From the NCBI GenBank assembly GCA_945877315.1, contig CAMCRP010000027.1, forward strand, positions 1-43,025: a DNA stretch of 43,025 nt, in the 5' to 3' direction. The first letter of the stretch is position 1, and every line of letters begins with the position of its first letter. Of the stretch, positions 1 to 8,122 are shown in pieces. Under the pieces are notes generated by a model. That model was not told the origin of the DNA, did no database searches, and saw only the letters and a list, made by a program, of their open reading frames with translations. The translations under genes and the position numbers were made by a program. The DNA is from an uncultured Ruminococcus sp. (GTDB lineage Bacteria; Bacillota; Clostridia; Oscillospirales; Ruminococcaceae).

Positions 1-560
1 AAATTTTGGGCATTGGGGAGATACTTTCAAAGCCTGTCCGTCAAATGTCGCTGGGACAGCGTATGAAGGGTGATCTGGCGGCATCTATGCTCCATTCCCC
101 GAAGGTGCTGTTCCTTGACGAGCCGACTATCGGTCTGGACGTGGGCACAAAATATTCTCTGCGAAAATTCATCAAGGAGATAAACAGGCTGCGCAAAACC
201 ACTGTTATCCTCACAACTCACGATTTAGGGGACATACAGGAGCTTTGTGAGCGGATAATCATCATCAACAGCGGCGTTATGATGGAGGACGGAAATCTGT
301 CCGAGATAGTCGAGAGAATTGCGCCATACCGAACCTTGAAGGTGGAATTTTACGACAGCGACATTCCGAAGCATGAGCGTGCGGAGCTTATTTCAACAGA
401 CAACAATGTGGCGTGTTACAAATTTTTCAAGTCGGAAATGACCGCTGCCGAGCTTATCCGTGACCTGTCCGATAAAAAGGTCATAAAGGATATTTCCATT
501 GAAGAAGCGGGCATTGACGATATTATCAGAATAGCTTACGGAATCAAAAATGTAGATTGA
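1..560 (+). CDS. ABC-2 type exporter ATP-binding protein, 5' end outside window
   Basis: This is the C-terminal part of an ABC transporter ATPase; the Walker A half lies upstream of the window. Visible are the signature-like motif MSLGQRMKGDLA, Walker B VLFLDEPTIGLD and the H-loop TTHD. The LGQRM form of the signature and the spacing to Walker B are typical of the COG4586-type ATPases that pair with DUF990-like ABC-2 permeases (family knowledge). It would power export across the cytoplasmic membrane; the substrate cannot be read from the sequence. The roughly 90-residue C-terminal extension is a usual accessory domain. It ends in TGA just ahead of a strong terminator, so it is the last gene of its operon. 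Its permease partners are presumably upstream. Confidence 0.9.
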   Translation, partial: ILGIGEILSKPVRQMSLGQRMKGDLAASMLHSPKVLFLDEPTIGLDVGTKYSLRKFIKEINRLRKTTVILTTHDLGDIQELCERIIIINSGVMMEDGNLSEIVERIAPYRTLKVEFYDSDIPKHERAELISTDNNVACYKFFKSEMTAAELIRDLSDKKVIKDISIEEAGIDDIIRIAYGIKNVD

Positions 561-565
561 AAAAT

Positions 566-602
566 ATGCCGCAAGTCTTTTTATAGGCTGCGGCATTTTG
601 CA
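566..602 (+). terminator. Intrinsic terminator after the ABC ATPase
   Basis: An 8-bp stem (ATGCCGCA at 566-573, TGCGGCAT at 589-596) is followed by a T-rich tract, 6 nt after the TGA stop of the ATPase gene. Confidence 0.85.
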
Positions 603-663
603 TATTTTTATTTAAACGGCAGATAATAACCGCAAAACGCATTGTGCGAAAATGGAGGTTACT

Positions 664-1368
664 ATGGAATTTCTTGATCTTGTAGGGACTGCGCTGCTGT
701 CGGTCATCGTTATATTTGTTCTCACAAAGCTTATGGGAAACAAGCAGCTGTCCCAGATAAATATGTTTGACTACATTATCGGCATAACTATCGGTTCAAT
801 TGCTGCTGAAATGGCGACCGAGATAGAAGGAGATATGTGGAAGCCGCTGACGGCAATGGCGGTCTATGCGGCGGTTTCTATGCTTATAACTTTTATTGGT
901 ATAAAGTCGGTGAAATTTCGCAAATTCGTTTACGGGAAAACGGTTATTCTGTATGACAACGGCAAGCTTTTCGGGGATAATCTGCGTAAGGCCGGCATCG
1001 ACTTGAACGAGTTCCTTATGCAGTGCAGAAATGCGGGATATTTCGACCTTTCCGAGATTAAAACGGCTATTCAGGAAACAAACGGGCATATCAGCTTTCT
1101 GCCTGCGTCGGACAGCCGTCCCATTACGCCGAAGGATATGCACATCAAGACCAAGGAAAGCAGCATTTCACCCAATGTCATTATTGACGGAAAAATTATA
1201 AGCGAGGCTCTTCACAACACGGGAAATAACGAGGTTTGGCTGCGAAACAAGCTGTCCGAACACGGCATAAAGGACGTGGGGGACGTGTTTCTCGGGGTAT
1301 GCGTAAACGGTAAGGAACTTCAGGTTTTTCGGCGTGACGGAGGGGGACACAGGGAGGTTTTCGAGTAA
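664..1368 (+). CDS. YetF/DUF421 family membrane protein
   Basis: A 234-residue protein of the DUF421 (YetF) family. Hydrophobic segments near residues 5-22, 35-50 and 55-75 are followed by a soluble alpha/beta domain with the family pattern around FGDNLRKAGIDLNEFLMQCR. Family members are integral membrane proteins with a cytoplasmic C-terminal domain; a role in spore or membrane physiology has been proposed for Bacillus relatives, but no reaction is established. I place the start at ATG 664 because GGAGG (654-658) sits 5 nt upstream; the in-frame ATG at 652 overlaps that ribosome site. It appears to be transcribed alone, downstream of a terminator. Confidence 0.85.
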   Translation: MEFLDLVGTALLSVIVIFVLTKLMGNKQLSQINMFDYIIGITIGSIAAEMATEIEGDMWKPLTAMAVYAAVSMLITFIGIKSVKFRKFVYGKTVILYDNGKLFGDNLRKAGIDLNEFLMQCRNAGYFDLSEIKTAIQETNGHISFLPASDSRPITPKDMHIKTKESSISPNVIIDGKIISEALHNTGNNEVWLRNKLSEHGIKDVGDVFLGVCVNGKELQVFRRDGGGHREVFE

Positions 1369-1637
1369 TTTTTCACTCTGAAAAAGTTGCAGAAATTGCA
1401 TTATGCAAATTGCACAACAACTTTCAACAAGTGTGTTGTATCAAACGAATTTTTCTATATCTAAATTAATTCATTTAAAACTACTAGACAAATCACAAAT
1501 ATTGGAATATAATTATATACAAAGGTCAATGAAGTTAAACGGTTTCGTTTATTCAAACCTGACAGCATTGTTGGATTTTTCTCGGATATGTCATAATCGG
1601 TCGGATTGCACAATATTTTGGGAGCGAGGTGTTTGCC

Positions 1638-2996
1638 GTGGATAAAAATAGGGATATGAAGCGCAGGCTTATGCTTTCGGTGAGCGCTTTTGCATTTTCG
1701 GTCACCATGTTGACCACAGGCGTTCAGGCTGCTCACACGGGCGCCGCAGAGCTTACAGACATTATGAATATCGCAGGAAGTGCATATTCATCACAGCTTT
1801 CCCAGAATAAGAAGGTCGAAAACGGCGAGGAATCTGCCGAATATGAGGAGTACAAAAAGAAGCTCCAAGAGGAGATCTTCCGAATTGTAGGTTCCAGATA
1901 TTCCCAGATATTCGGCATGGCGGCGAATTTTGCCGTTTTTGTTGAGGATAATTTTGAGCCTGAGGGTTCTTACTGTGACGGCAGGATAGCTGTCGGCGGA
2001 AATTTCATCAACAGGGCTATTGGCACGGATTATCTTGCAGGAAAATTTGCGGAAAAGTCGGGCACACTTTCGGGAATTATTGCGGGAAAGGCTATCGGTC
2101 TTGACACAAGCAGTTCTGACAGACTTTATGTTGTCGGCGGGGGAACATTTAATTCAAATGCTGTCGAAAATAAGGAAATTTACAGCAATGTAAGCGACTA
2201 TATAGATTTCGAGGACGAATTTTTGTATTTGAGAGCGTCGGCAACGCTTCTTGCGGAGCTGGGTCCTATGGACGAGAACGGTTATCCCGCTTCCTCGTCC
2301 TACATAAACAACGGCTGGAGCCTTGAATTTGTGGGTGAGGATCCAAATCTGAATGTTTTCACCGTATCTGCGGCTGAATTCAATGAGTATGTTCAGTATG
2401 CGGGACTTGTGTTTACTGTACCCAAAAATTCGGCTGTTATACTGAATATCTACGGTTCGGACGACCTTGATCTGTCGCCGTCCTTTATCAGGTATGCGGG
2501 CAAGCAGATCGACAGGACAAACACAAGTGCGGCATCGAATATTCTCATAAATATTCTTGACGCGGAAAATGTTACCACTAACGGCGTTAAGGCTACCATT
2601 CTTGCGCCCAATTCCAACATTACGGCTACCGCAAATCATCATCAGGAAGGGCAGGTCGTGGCTCATTCTTTGAAGGGTGATCTGAAGGTCGGTGCGACCC
2701 TTTTCTCCCTGGACGCTTCCGGAATTATCGAAAATGCTATCTCAAACCGCGGCGGCGAGCAGAAGCAGAACGCTGACCCGTGGCTTGACAGAGTAAACGC
2801 ATTTCTCGGAATTGCTCCCGAGCCGACACCTGAGCCGGTCAAGGAGGAAGCTCCCGCAGCGGTTGAAGAAGCTGCGTCCGAGCCAAAGGATTACGGCGGA
2901 ATGTTTGAGGCGCTTATGGCGGCATTGTCTGCGGCGGCGGTTCTCGGCTTTGCGGCAAACGGTCACAGCAGAAAGACATTTACTCATTTTGCATAA
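1638..2996 (+). CDS. Secreted choice-of-anchor A family protein
   Basis: A 452-residue exported protein. A basic N-terminus (KRR) and hydrophobic core ending in GVQA form a signal peptide. The body carries choice-of-anchor-A hallmarks: GRIAVGGNF near residue 115 and, near residues 310-350, KATILAPNSNITATANHHQ followed by EGQVVAHSLKGD, the usual end of this beta-rich extracellular domain. A Pro/Glu-rich spacer (EPTPEPVKEEAP) then leads to a hydrophobic stretch rich in Ala and a short polar tail, resembling a membrane or wall anchor without an LPXTG motif. The GTG at 1638 is preferred because GGAGCGAGG ends 8 nt upstream; a GTG at 1629 overlaps that site. It is probably a surface protein; ligand unknown. 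A strong hairpin separates it from the peptidase-like gene that follows. Confidence 0.8.
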   Translation: MDKNRDMKRRLMLSVSAFAFSVTMLTTGVQAAHTGAAELTDIMNIAGSAYSSQLSQNKKVENGEESAEYEEYKKKLQEEIFRIVGSRYSQIFGMAANFAVFVEDNFEPEGSYCDGRIAVGGNFINRAIGTDYLAGKFAEKSGTLSGIIAGKAIGLDTSSSDRLYVVGGGTFNSNAVENKEIYSNVSDYIDFEDEFLYLRASATLLAELGPMDENGYPASSSYINNGWSLEFVGEDPNLNVFTVSAAEFNEYVQYAGLVFTVPKNSAVILNIYGSDDLDLSPSFIRYAGKQIDRTNTSAASNILINILDAENVTTNGVKATILAPNSNITATANHHQEGQVVAHSLKGDLKVGATLFSLDASGIIENAISNRGGEQKQNADPWLDRVNAFLGIAPEPTPEPVKEEAPAAVEEAASEPKDYGGMFEALMAALSAAAVLGFAANGHSRKTFTHFA

Positions 2997-3001
2997 AAAT
3001 C

Positions 3002-3031
3002 AGCGTCGGAGCACTGCTTCGGCGCTTTTTA
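3002..3031 (+). terminator. Terminator or attenuator between the anchor protein and the peptidase-like gene
   Basis: AGCGTCGGAGCA can pair along its length with TGCTTCGGCGCT (two G-U pairs), followed by TTTTTA. It ends only about 15 nt before the next start codon, so partial read-through would set expression of the downstream gene. Confidence 0.75.
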
Positions 3032-3045
3032 TTTTCGGAGGACAT

Positions 3046-3543
3046 ATGAGAATACTTGTTGCGGGAGTAAAAGGCGTGAAAAGCGCATCTCACAAAACGC
3101 TGAACACCATTTCAAATGACGTTGAAAAGCTGGTCGCCGAACCTGACAGGCTCACCATTGCCGACGAAATTACGGCAGCTGTCAGGGAGAACAGGGCAGA
3201 TGTTTATCTGTTTCTCTGCGACAAATACGGTCTGACGGACAAGGTTGGCGTGGAGATCGCCGCAAATCTCGACGATGGAACCATGCTTGCCACCGATTTT
3301 GACTGCTCATATGTGGTGGATTTTTTCAAGTCAAGGGGATTCGGCGCATATCTTTCGTCCAATGCGGGAGTGACCTACGGAAATTTGATGTATTCGGCTG
3401 CGCTGACCGAGCTGGAACGGCAGGGAAAACCCGCTGCGGCACTGCTTTTGCATATCCCGAGGATAGACCGTATTTCAAGCAAGCGAAAGTTTATCGGTAT
3501 TATGGAGGCGTTTATCGAGCATATTGAGCGAAAGGGCAAGTAA
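3046..3543 (+). CDS. Pyroglutamyl-peptidase I-like protein lacking the catalytic Cys
   Basis: This 165-residue protein starts at ATG 3046 with GGAGGA 5 nt upstream. It resembles peptidase C15 (Pcp) in outline: N-terminal MRILVAGV (Pcp: MKILVTGF), VEIAANLDD near residues 69-77 (Pcp ERVAIN region with the catalytic Glu), SNAGVTYGNLMY at 105-116 (Pcp pattern S-x-x-A-G-x-x-x-C-N-x-x-x-Y) and LLLHIPRI at 133-140 (Pcp HIP with the catalytic His). The Glu (E70) and His (H136) appear kept, but Gly112 stands where the nucleophilic Cys belongs. I therefore infer a fold relative that is not a normal cysteine peptidase. Pcp proteins are usually about 200-215 residues, so it is also short. The preceding gene encodes a secreted protein, which may or may not be related. 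Confidence 0.6.
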   Translation: MRILVAGVKGVKSASHKTLNTISNDVEKLVAEPDRLTIADEITAAVRENRADVYLFLCDKYGLTDKVGVEIAANLDDGTMLATDFDCSYVVDFFKSRGFGAYLSSNAGVTYGNLMYSAALTELERQGKPAAALLLHIPRIDRISSKRKFIGIMEAFIEHIERKGK

Positions 3544-3552
3544 TGAAAACAA

Positions 3553-3595
3553 ACGGCTGATCTCTCGACATTGGAGAAATCAGCCGTATTTTTAT
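3553..3595 (+). terminator. Intrinsic terminator
   Basis: ACGGCTGAT (3553-3561) pairs with ATCAGCCGT (3579-3587), extended inside by CTC/GAG, then TATTTTTATC. It lies 9 nt after the stop of the peptidase-like gene and ahead of the convergent oadB-type gene. Confidence 0.85.
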
Positions 3596-3616
3596 CAAAT
3601 CATGTATCCCTGAAAA

Positions 3617-4834
3617 TCAGACAGGAACAATACTCAGCAGAACGCCCGCTGCAACTGCGGAACCGATAACGCCCGCAACATTGGGACCCAGGGCGTGCAT
3701 AAGCAGGAAGTTGGAGGGGTTGTACTGCGCTCCCACCTTCTGGGAAACTCTTGCAGCCATAGGAACTGCGGAAACGCCAGCCGAACCGATAAGGGGATTT
3801 ACCTTGCCCTTTGTTGCCCAGCACATGATCTTTCCGAACAGAACGCCCGATGCAGTACCTACGCAGAATGCTACAACGCCCAGTCCGAGAACCATGAGGA
3901 ACTTTGCATTGATGATGTTTGCTGCGGTAGTAGTCGCTCCAACAGAGATGCCCAGGAAGATAGTGATGATGTTCATCAGCTCGTTTTGAGCGGTCTTGCA
4001 AAGACGGTCAACAACGCCGCTTTCCTTGAACAGGTTGCCCAGCATAAGCATGCCCACCAGCGGAGCAGCCGAGGGGATCAGCAGGGAAATAACGATAGTT
4101 ACAACGATGGGGAAGATGATCTTCTCGGTCTTGGAAACCTCACGGAGCTGTGTCATAACGATCTTGCGCTCCTTTTCGGTGGTGAGAAGCTTCATAATAG
4201 GCGGCTGGATAATGGGAACAAGTGCCATATAGGTGTAAGCGGCAAGTGCGATGTTTCCGACATCTATCTCAAATGCCACACCGTCGGGAGATGCACCCGC
4301 AGCCAGCAGACGGCTTGAAACGTAAATAGCCGTAGGACCGTCAGCACCGCCGATAATTGCGATAGAGCCTGCCTCCTGAGCGGTAAAGCCCATAGCGGCA
4401 GCACCGATAAAGGTCAGGAAGATACCTGCCTGTGCAGCGGCACCCAGCAGGAAGCTTTTGGGGTTGGCAATGAGCGGACCAAAGTCGGTCATACAGCCGA
4501 TGCCCAGGAAGATAAGCGGGGGATATATCTGCAGCTTAACTCCCAGATAGAGCAGGTCAAGCAGTCCGCCCTCATGCAGTATTTTTGCAAAGTCCAATTC
4601 TTTTCCGCCGCTGATATCAAACAGCTCGGGGTGATACATTTCAGCACCCGGCAGATTTGTCAGCAGCATACCAAATGCGATAGGCAGGAGGAGCAGAGGC
4701 TCAAACCCCTTCTTTATCGCAAGAAACATAAACACAAAGGAGATGAGTATCATCAGTCCCGACTGCCAAGTCATATTGGCAAAGCCCGACTGCGACCATA
4801 ATTCTCCGATGGTACTCAGAAAACCGTCTAACAT
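3617..4834 (-). CDS. Sodium-translocating decarboxylase, beta subunit (OadB/GcdB/MmdB type)
   Basis: A 405-residue polytopic membrane protein of the Na+-transporting carboxylic acid decarboxylase beta family. It has the conserved GGADGPTAIYVSS segment near residue 180, many hydrophobic helices and the NIINAKF region near 300. In this family the beta subunit decarboxylates carboxybiotin and couples the reaction to Na+ export (oxaloacetate, methylmalonyl-CoA or glutaconyl-CoA enzymes). Length fits the family. It follows the gamma-type gene on the same strand after about 46 nt, with a GGAAAGG ribosome site, forming a gamma-beta operon. No alpha/carboxyltransferase or biotin-carrier gene is present nearby, so the substrate cannot be assigned. 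Confidence 0.93.
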   Translation of the reverse strand: MLDGFLSTIGELWSQSGFANMTWQSGLMILISFVFMFLAIKKGFEPLLLLPIAFGMLLTNLPGAEMYHPELFDISGGKELDFAKILHEGGLLDLLYLGVKLQIYPPLIFLGIGCMTDFGPLIANPKSFLLGAAAQAGIFLTFIGAAAMGFTAQEAGSIAIIGGADGPTAIYVSSRLLAAGASPDGVAFEIDVGNIALAAYTYMALVPIIQPPIMKLLTTEKERKIVMTQLREVSKTEKIIFPIVVTIVISLLIPSAAPLVGMLMLGNLFKESGVVDRLCKTAQNELMNIITIFLGISVGATTTAANIINAKFLMVLGLGVVAFCVGTASGVLFGKIMCWATKGKVNPLIGSAGVSAVPMAARVSQKVGAQYNPSNFLLMHALGPNVAGVIGSAVAAGVLLSIVPV

Positions 4835-4880
4835 AAATATTATCTGACCTTTCCTTAGATTTTAATAGCCGCAGCAGACA

Positions 4881-5246
4881 TCAGAAGCTGCTCGTCATTT
4901 CGGAACGTGCGGCAGCACCCCATGCGTTTCTTCTCGGTGCGGAACGCTTTACGCTCTTTATTGCATACACGGTACCGTCAGCTTCTGCCATAGCTGCAAC
5001 GGCAGCTGCGATAACTGCGATGACCTCATCGTCATCAGCCAATGATGATACAACGGGTGGTTTGGGTGCAGGGGCGGGGGCGGGTTTTGCGGCAGGTGCA
5101 GGCTTTTCGTCCTTCTTTGATGCTCTTAATGCTTCAAAGATCTTACCCATAATTGTGATAGCCGCAATAAGAAGAACAAGTCCCAAAAATACCACGACCA
5201 TTCCCGTCAGAACGACCGTGAAGACATAGCTCCAATCCATTAGCAC
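4881..5246 (-). CDS. Sodium pump decarboxylase, gamma subunit (OadG family)
   Basis: A 121-residue protein with one N-terminal transmembrane helix (about residues 8-31) followed by a charged stretch and an Ala/Pro/Lys linker (PAPAAKPAPAPAPKPP). The C-terminal part, DEVIAVIAAAVAAMAEADG, is typical of OadG/MmdD-like subunits that hold the complex together. The start is GTG 5246, with AAAGGAG 11 nt upstream; an ATG two codons later is too far from that site. It is the first gene of the gamma-beta operon and has its own promoter at 5312-5340. Confidence 0.85.
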   Translation of the reverse strand: MLMDWSYVFTVVLTGMVVVFLGLVLLIAAITIMGKIFEALRASKKDEKPAPAAKPAPAPAPKPPVVSSLADDDEVIAVIAAAVAAMAEADGTVYAIKSVKRSAPRRNAWGAAARSEMTSSF

Positions 5247-5311
5247 GGAAAAAACATCTCCTTTTTGTGTAATTAGCCGAATTCCGACATATTACAATCA
5301 TTATCCAAATT

Positions 5312-5340
5312 ATTATACCGTATTTTTGACAAAAAAGCAA
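5312..5340 (-). promoter_or_regulatory. Sigma-A promoter for the oadG-oadB operon
   Basis: Read on the minus strand: TTGCTT (5335-5340), a 17-nt spacer and TATAAT (5312-5317), about 65 nt ahead of the GTG start. Confidence 0.65.
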
Positions 5341-5432
5341 TATAGAATTTTATAATTATTATTCAAACTTTTTATGAATGTTATCCGATAGGACGGACAA
5401 AAAATATTTAACAGATTTTTCGGAGAAAATAC

Positions 5433-5461
5433 TTAAAAATCACACTGTTATATGTTAAAAT
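5433..5461 (+). promoter_or_regulatory. Probable promoter for the MscS gene
   Basis: TTAAAA (5433-5438), a 17-nt spacer and TAAAAT (5456-5461), 34 nt before the start codon. The -35 box is a weak match. Confidence 0.45.
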
Positions 5462-5495
5462 ACCTTTCATACTTAATTTTTTTGGAGGTAACCAT

Positions 5496-6353
5496 ATGGA
5501 AAATGATGCAGTTGTAAAAATCGAAGAAAATATCTCCGACGGTGTGGATTTTCTGTCCAAAATATGGGACAGTATTCTTCACTTTCTGCCGACGCTGATA
5601 TTTGCTCTTGTGGTTTACATAGTTTGCGCTATTGTAATGAAGATAGTAATGAAGCTGGTGGACAAGGGCGGCGATTCGGGTAAGATAGACAAGACCATCT
5701 ACCGTTTCCTGCGTTCGCTCATAAGCATTGCAATGAAGATCATTACCGTAATAACGGTGCTGTCGGTGCTGGGAGTGCCTATGACGTCCATTATTGCGGT
5801 GATAACCACTGCGGGCGTTGCCATAGGTCTTGCTCTGAAGGACAGTTTGGGGAATATCGCAGGCGGATTTCTCATTATGATAACCAAGCCCTTTAAGATA
5901 GGAGATTATGTGTCCTTCGGCGGCGTTGAGGGAACTGTTGAGGAGATAGGCATTGTGGGAACTGCCATCAGAACGGTGGATAATAAGATAATCCATTGTC
6001 CCAACGGCTCGGTGTCCACATCTACCGTGACCAATTTCAGCGAAGAAGCTACAAGGCGTGTTGACATCAATTTCAGTATCGACTACGAGGACGATTTCAG
6101 AAAGGCTGAGAAGATTATCGGCGAGGTGCTTTCCGCTCACAGGCTTATTCTGGAAGATCCCGCACCTACCGTAAGAGTTGTAAGCCACGCAGACAGCGCA
6201 ATCGTTATTACCACAAGAGCATGGGTAAAGACGGAAAACTATTGGGACGTTTACTTCGACCTTATGGAACAGGTCAAGGAGGCGTTTGACAAGAATGGCA
6301 TTTCCATTCCCTTTAACAAGCTTGATGTTAATGTTAGAAATGACGAAAAATAA
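5496..6353 (+). CDS. Small-conductance mechanosensitive channel, MscS family
   Basis: A 285-residue MscS-type channel. Hydrophobic helices lie near residues 28-50, 70-92 and 96-130; the third carries the Gly/Ala-rich pore pattern (GVAIGLALKDSLGNIAGG), then the beta domain begins with PFKIGDYV and continues into an alpha/beta vestibule. The length matches the short, three-helix E. coli MscS class. It would act in the cytoplasmic membrane as a pressure-release valve under hypo-osmotic shock. The start has GGAGGTAACCAT directly upstream. It is monocistronic and ends at a strong bidirectional hairpin shared with dapB. Confidence 0.95.
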   Translation: MENDAVVKIEENISDGVDFLSKIWDSILHFLPTLIFALVVYIVCAIVMKIVMKLVDKGGDSGKIDKTIYRFLRSLISIAMKIITVITVLSVLGVPMTSIIAVITTAGVAIGLALKDSLGNIAGGFLIMITKPFKIGDYVSFGGVEGTVEEIGIVGTAIRTVDNKIIHCPNGSVSTSTVTNFSEEATRRVDINFSIDYEDDFRKAEKIIGEVLSAHRLILEDPAPTVRVVSHADSAIVITTRAWVKTENYWDVYFDLMEQVKEAFDKNGISIPFNKLDVNVRNDEK

Positions 6354-6371
6354 TTATCCGCACTTATTCAA

Positions 6372-6414
6372 AAGCGGTCTGACCGATGATTTTTCGGTCA
6401 GACCGCTTGATTTT
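6372..6414 (+). terminator. Bidirectional terminator between MscS and dapB
   Basis: A perfect 15-bp stem (6372-6386 with 6394-6408) is followed by GATTTTTA on the plus strand. On the minus strand the stem is followed by a short TTTT, so it can also end the lysine operon. Confidence 0.85.
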
Positions 6415-6423
6415 TATATGAGC

Positions 6424-7182
6424 TTATTTTGCGTCAACCAGCGCAGCCATATCGTAAAGACCTGCCTTCTGTTCTGCAAGGAAAACGGCAGCATTTACCG
6501 CACCTACGGCAAAAACCTGCTTTGAAGCAGCCTGATGGGACAGGGTGATAACCTCGTCACGTCCCGCAAATATAATGTCGTGCTCGCCAACTATCGTGCC
6601 GCCTCTGATGGAGTGCATGCCTATTTCGTTATGCTCTCTCTTTTTGCGCATGGAATGGCGGTCGTAGATGTACTGATACTTATTGTCGAGAGTTTCGTTG
6701 ATGGAGTTTGCAAGCATGATAGCCGTTCCGCTGGGAGCGTCTATCTTCTGATTGTGGTGCTTCTCAACTATCTCAATATCAAACTGATCTCCCAGAATTG
6801 AAGCCGCAGTTTTTGCCAGCTTGCAAAGCAGATTTATTCCCAGGGACATATTGAATGTAAAGAACACGGGGATCTGCTCGGAAGCCTTTTTGATCTTCTC
6901 TATCTGCTCGGGGGAATAGCCTGTTGTTGCGAAAACCACAGCTGTTCCAGTGGAAAGACCGTATTCGATAAGTCCGTCAAGAGAAGCGGGGTGGGAGAAG
7001 TCGATAATAACATCGGGCTTTGCGGCAAGCTCACGGGGATTAGCCACAATTGGGAAATCCGCATAAGGCTCGGTATTGATGTCGATACCGCCAATCACCT
7101 TGCAGTCGCTGCGTTCGGAAATGACAGAATTGATAACTCTGCCCATTTTGCCGTTTGCGCCGCAGATAACAATATTAACCAT
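6424..7182 (-). CDS. dapB: 4-hydroxy-tetrahydrodipicolinate reductase
   Basis: DapB, 252 residues, reduces 4-hydroxy-tetrahydrodipicolinate to tetrahydrodipicolinate with NAD(P)H, the second dedicated step to diaminopimelate and lysine. The dinucleotide-binding motif GANGKMG is at residues 8-14, ATTGYS near 90, and the substrate-binding motif EKHHNQKIDAPSGTA near 139-153, with the catalytic His pair and Lys. It is the last gene of the asd-GNAT-dapA-dapB operon, 21 nt after dapA, and ends at the shared terminator with the MscS gene. Confidence 0.97.
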   Translation of the reverse strand: MVNIVICGANGKMGRVINSVISERSDCKVIGGIDINTEPYADFPIVANPRELAAKPDVIIDFSHPASLDGLIEYGLSTGTAVVFATTGYSPEQIEKIKKASEQIPVFFTFNMSLGINLLCKLAKTAASILGDQFDIEIVEKHHNQKIDAPSGTAIMLANSINETLDNKYQYIYDRHSMRKKREHNEIGMHSIRGGTIVGEHDIIFAGRDEVITLSHQAASKQVFAVGAVNAAVFLAEQKAGLYDMAALVDAK

Positions 7183-7203
7183 TTTTATCGTCCTTTCGGG
7201 AAA

Positions 7204-8094
7204 TTACTTGATAAGTCCCAGCTTTTCCATAGAAGCTCTGAGAGTTGCCTTGTTAGCATCGGTCATTTCCATAAGGGGCATTCTGAGGACACCTGCGTTC
7301 ATTCCGCAGAGGTTCATTGCCTCCTTAACGGGAATGGGGTTTACGTCAATGAACAGGTTGTTGATAAATTCCAGAAGGCTTATCTGCAGCTTCTGAGCCT
7401 CGACAAAATTGTTGTCAAGGCAGAACTGACACATATCGTGAGTTTCCTTTGGCATAACGTTGGAAAGTACGGAAATAACGCCCTTTCCGCCCAAGGACAT
7501 AATGGGAACGATCATATCGTCGTTGCCGCTGTAAATGTCTATCTTGTCGCCGCAAGCAGCTGCCAGCTTTGCAACATAGCCAATGTTTCCGCTTGCTTCC
7601 TTTACAGCGCAGATATTCTTATGCTCTGAAAGGGTCTTGATGGTGTCAACAGCCATGTTTACGCCTGTTCTGCCGGGGATATTGTAAAGGATAATGGGGA
7701 TATTTACAGCATCTGCAATAGCGGTGAAATGCGCAACGAGTCCTCTCTGGGACGCCTTATTATAGTAGGGGGTAACTACCAGCAGAGCGTCAACGCCTGC
7801 TGCTTCTGCTTCCTTGGAAAGAGCAACTGCATAAGCTGTGTCGTTGCTGCCGGTACCTGCGATAACGGGAACTCTCTTTGCGGTCCTCTTTACGCAGTAG
7901 CGGATACATTCGATATGCTCTTCATCGGACATGGTGGACGCTTCGCCCGTTGTTCCGCAGACGATGATAGCGTCGGTGCCGTTTTCGATCTGATAGTCAA
8001 TGTTCTTTCCGAACTGTTCAAAGTTTATGGAACCGTCAGCGTTCATAGGGGTTACGATAGCAACGCCTGCGCCTGTAAAAATAGTATTCTTCAT
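7204..8094 (-). CDS. dapA: 4-hydroxy-tetrahydrodipicolinate synthase
   Basis: DapA, 296 residues, condenses pyruvate with aspartate semialdehyde. Motifs: CGTTGEASTMSDEEH near residue 45, YNIPGRTGVN (catalytic Tyr region) near 137, AVKEASG with the Schiff-base Lys near 164, and NPIPVKEAM near 250. ATG 8094 is taken as the start because GAAAGGA lies about 9 nt upstream; an in-frame TTG at 8112 overlaps that site. It follows the acetyltransferase gene after 28 nt, within the lysine-riboswitch-controlled operon. Confidence 0.97.
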   Translation of the reverse strand: MKNTIFTGAGVAIVTPMNADGSINFEQFGKNIDYQIENGTDAIIVCGTTGEASTMSDEEHIECIRYCVKRTAKRVPVIAGTGSNDTAYAVALSKEAEAAGVDALLVVTPYYNKASQRGLVAHFTAIADAVNIPIILYNIPGRTGVNMAVDTIKTLSEHKNICAVKEASGNIGYVAKLAAACGDKIDIYSGNDDMIVPIMSLGGKGVISVLSNVMPKETHDMCQFCLDNNFVEAQKLQISLLEFINNLFIDVNPIPVKEAMNLCGMNAGVLRMPLMEMTDANKATLRASMEKLGLIK

Positions 8095-8122
8095 AAAAAT
8101 CGATCCTTTCAAAGCGAATGAT

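Noticed and set aside
3695-4318. Long plus-strand frame opposite the oadB-type gene
   Set aside because: It is antisense to a clear decarboxylase beta subunit and has the composition of a shadow frame.
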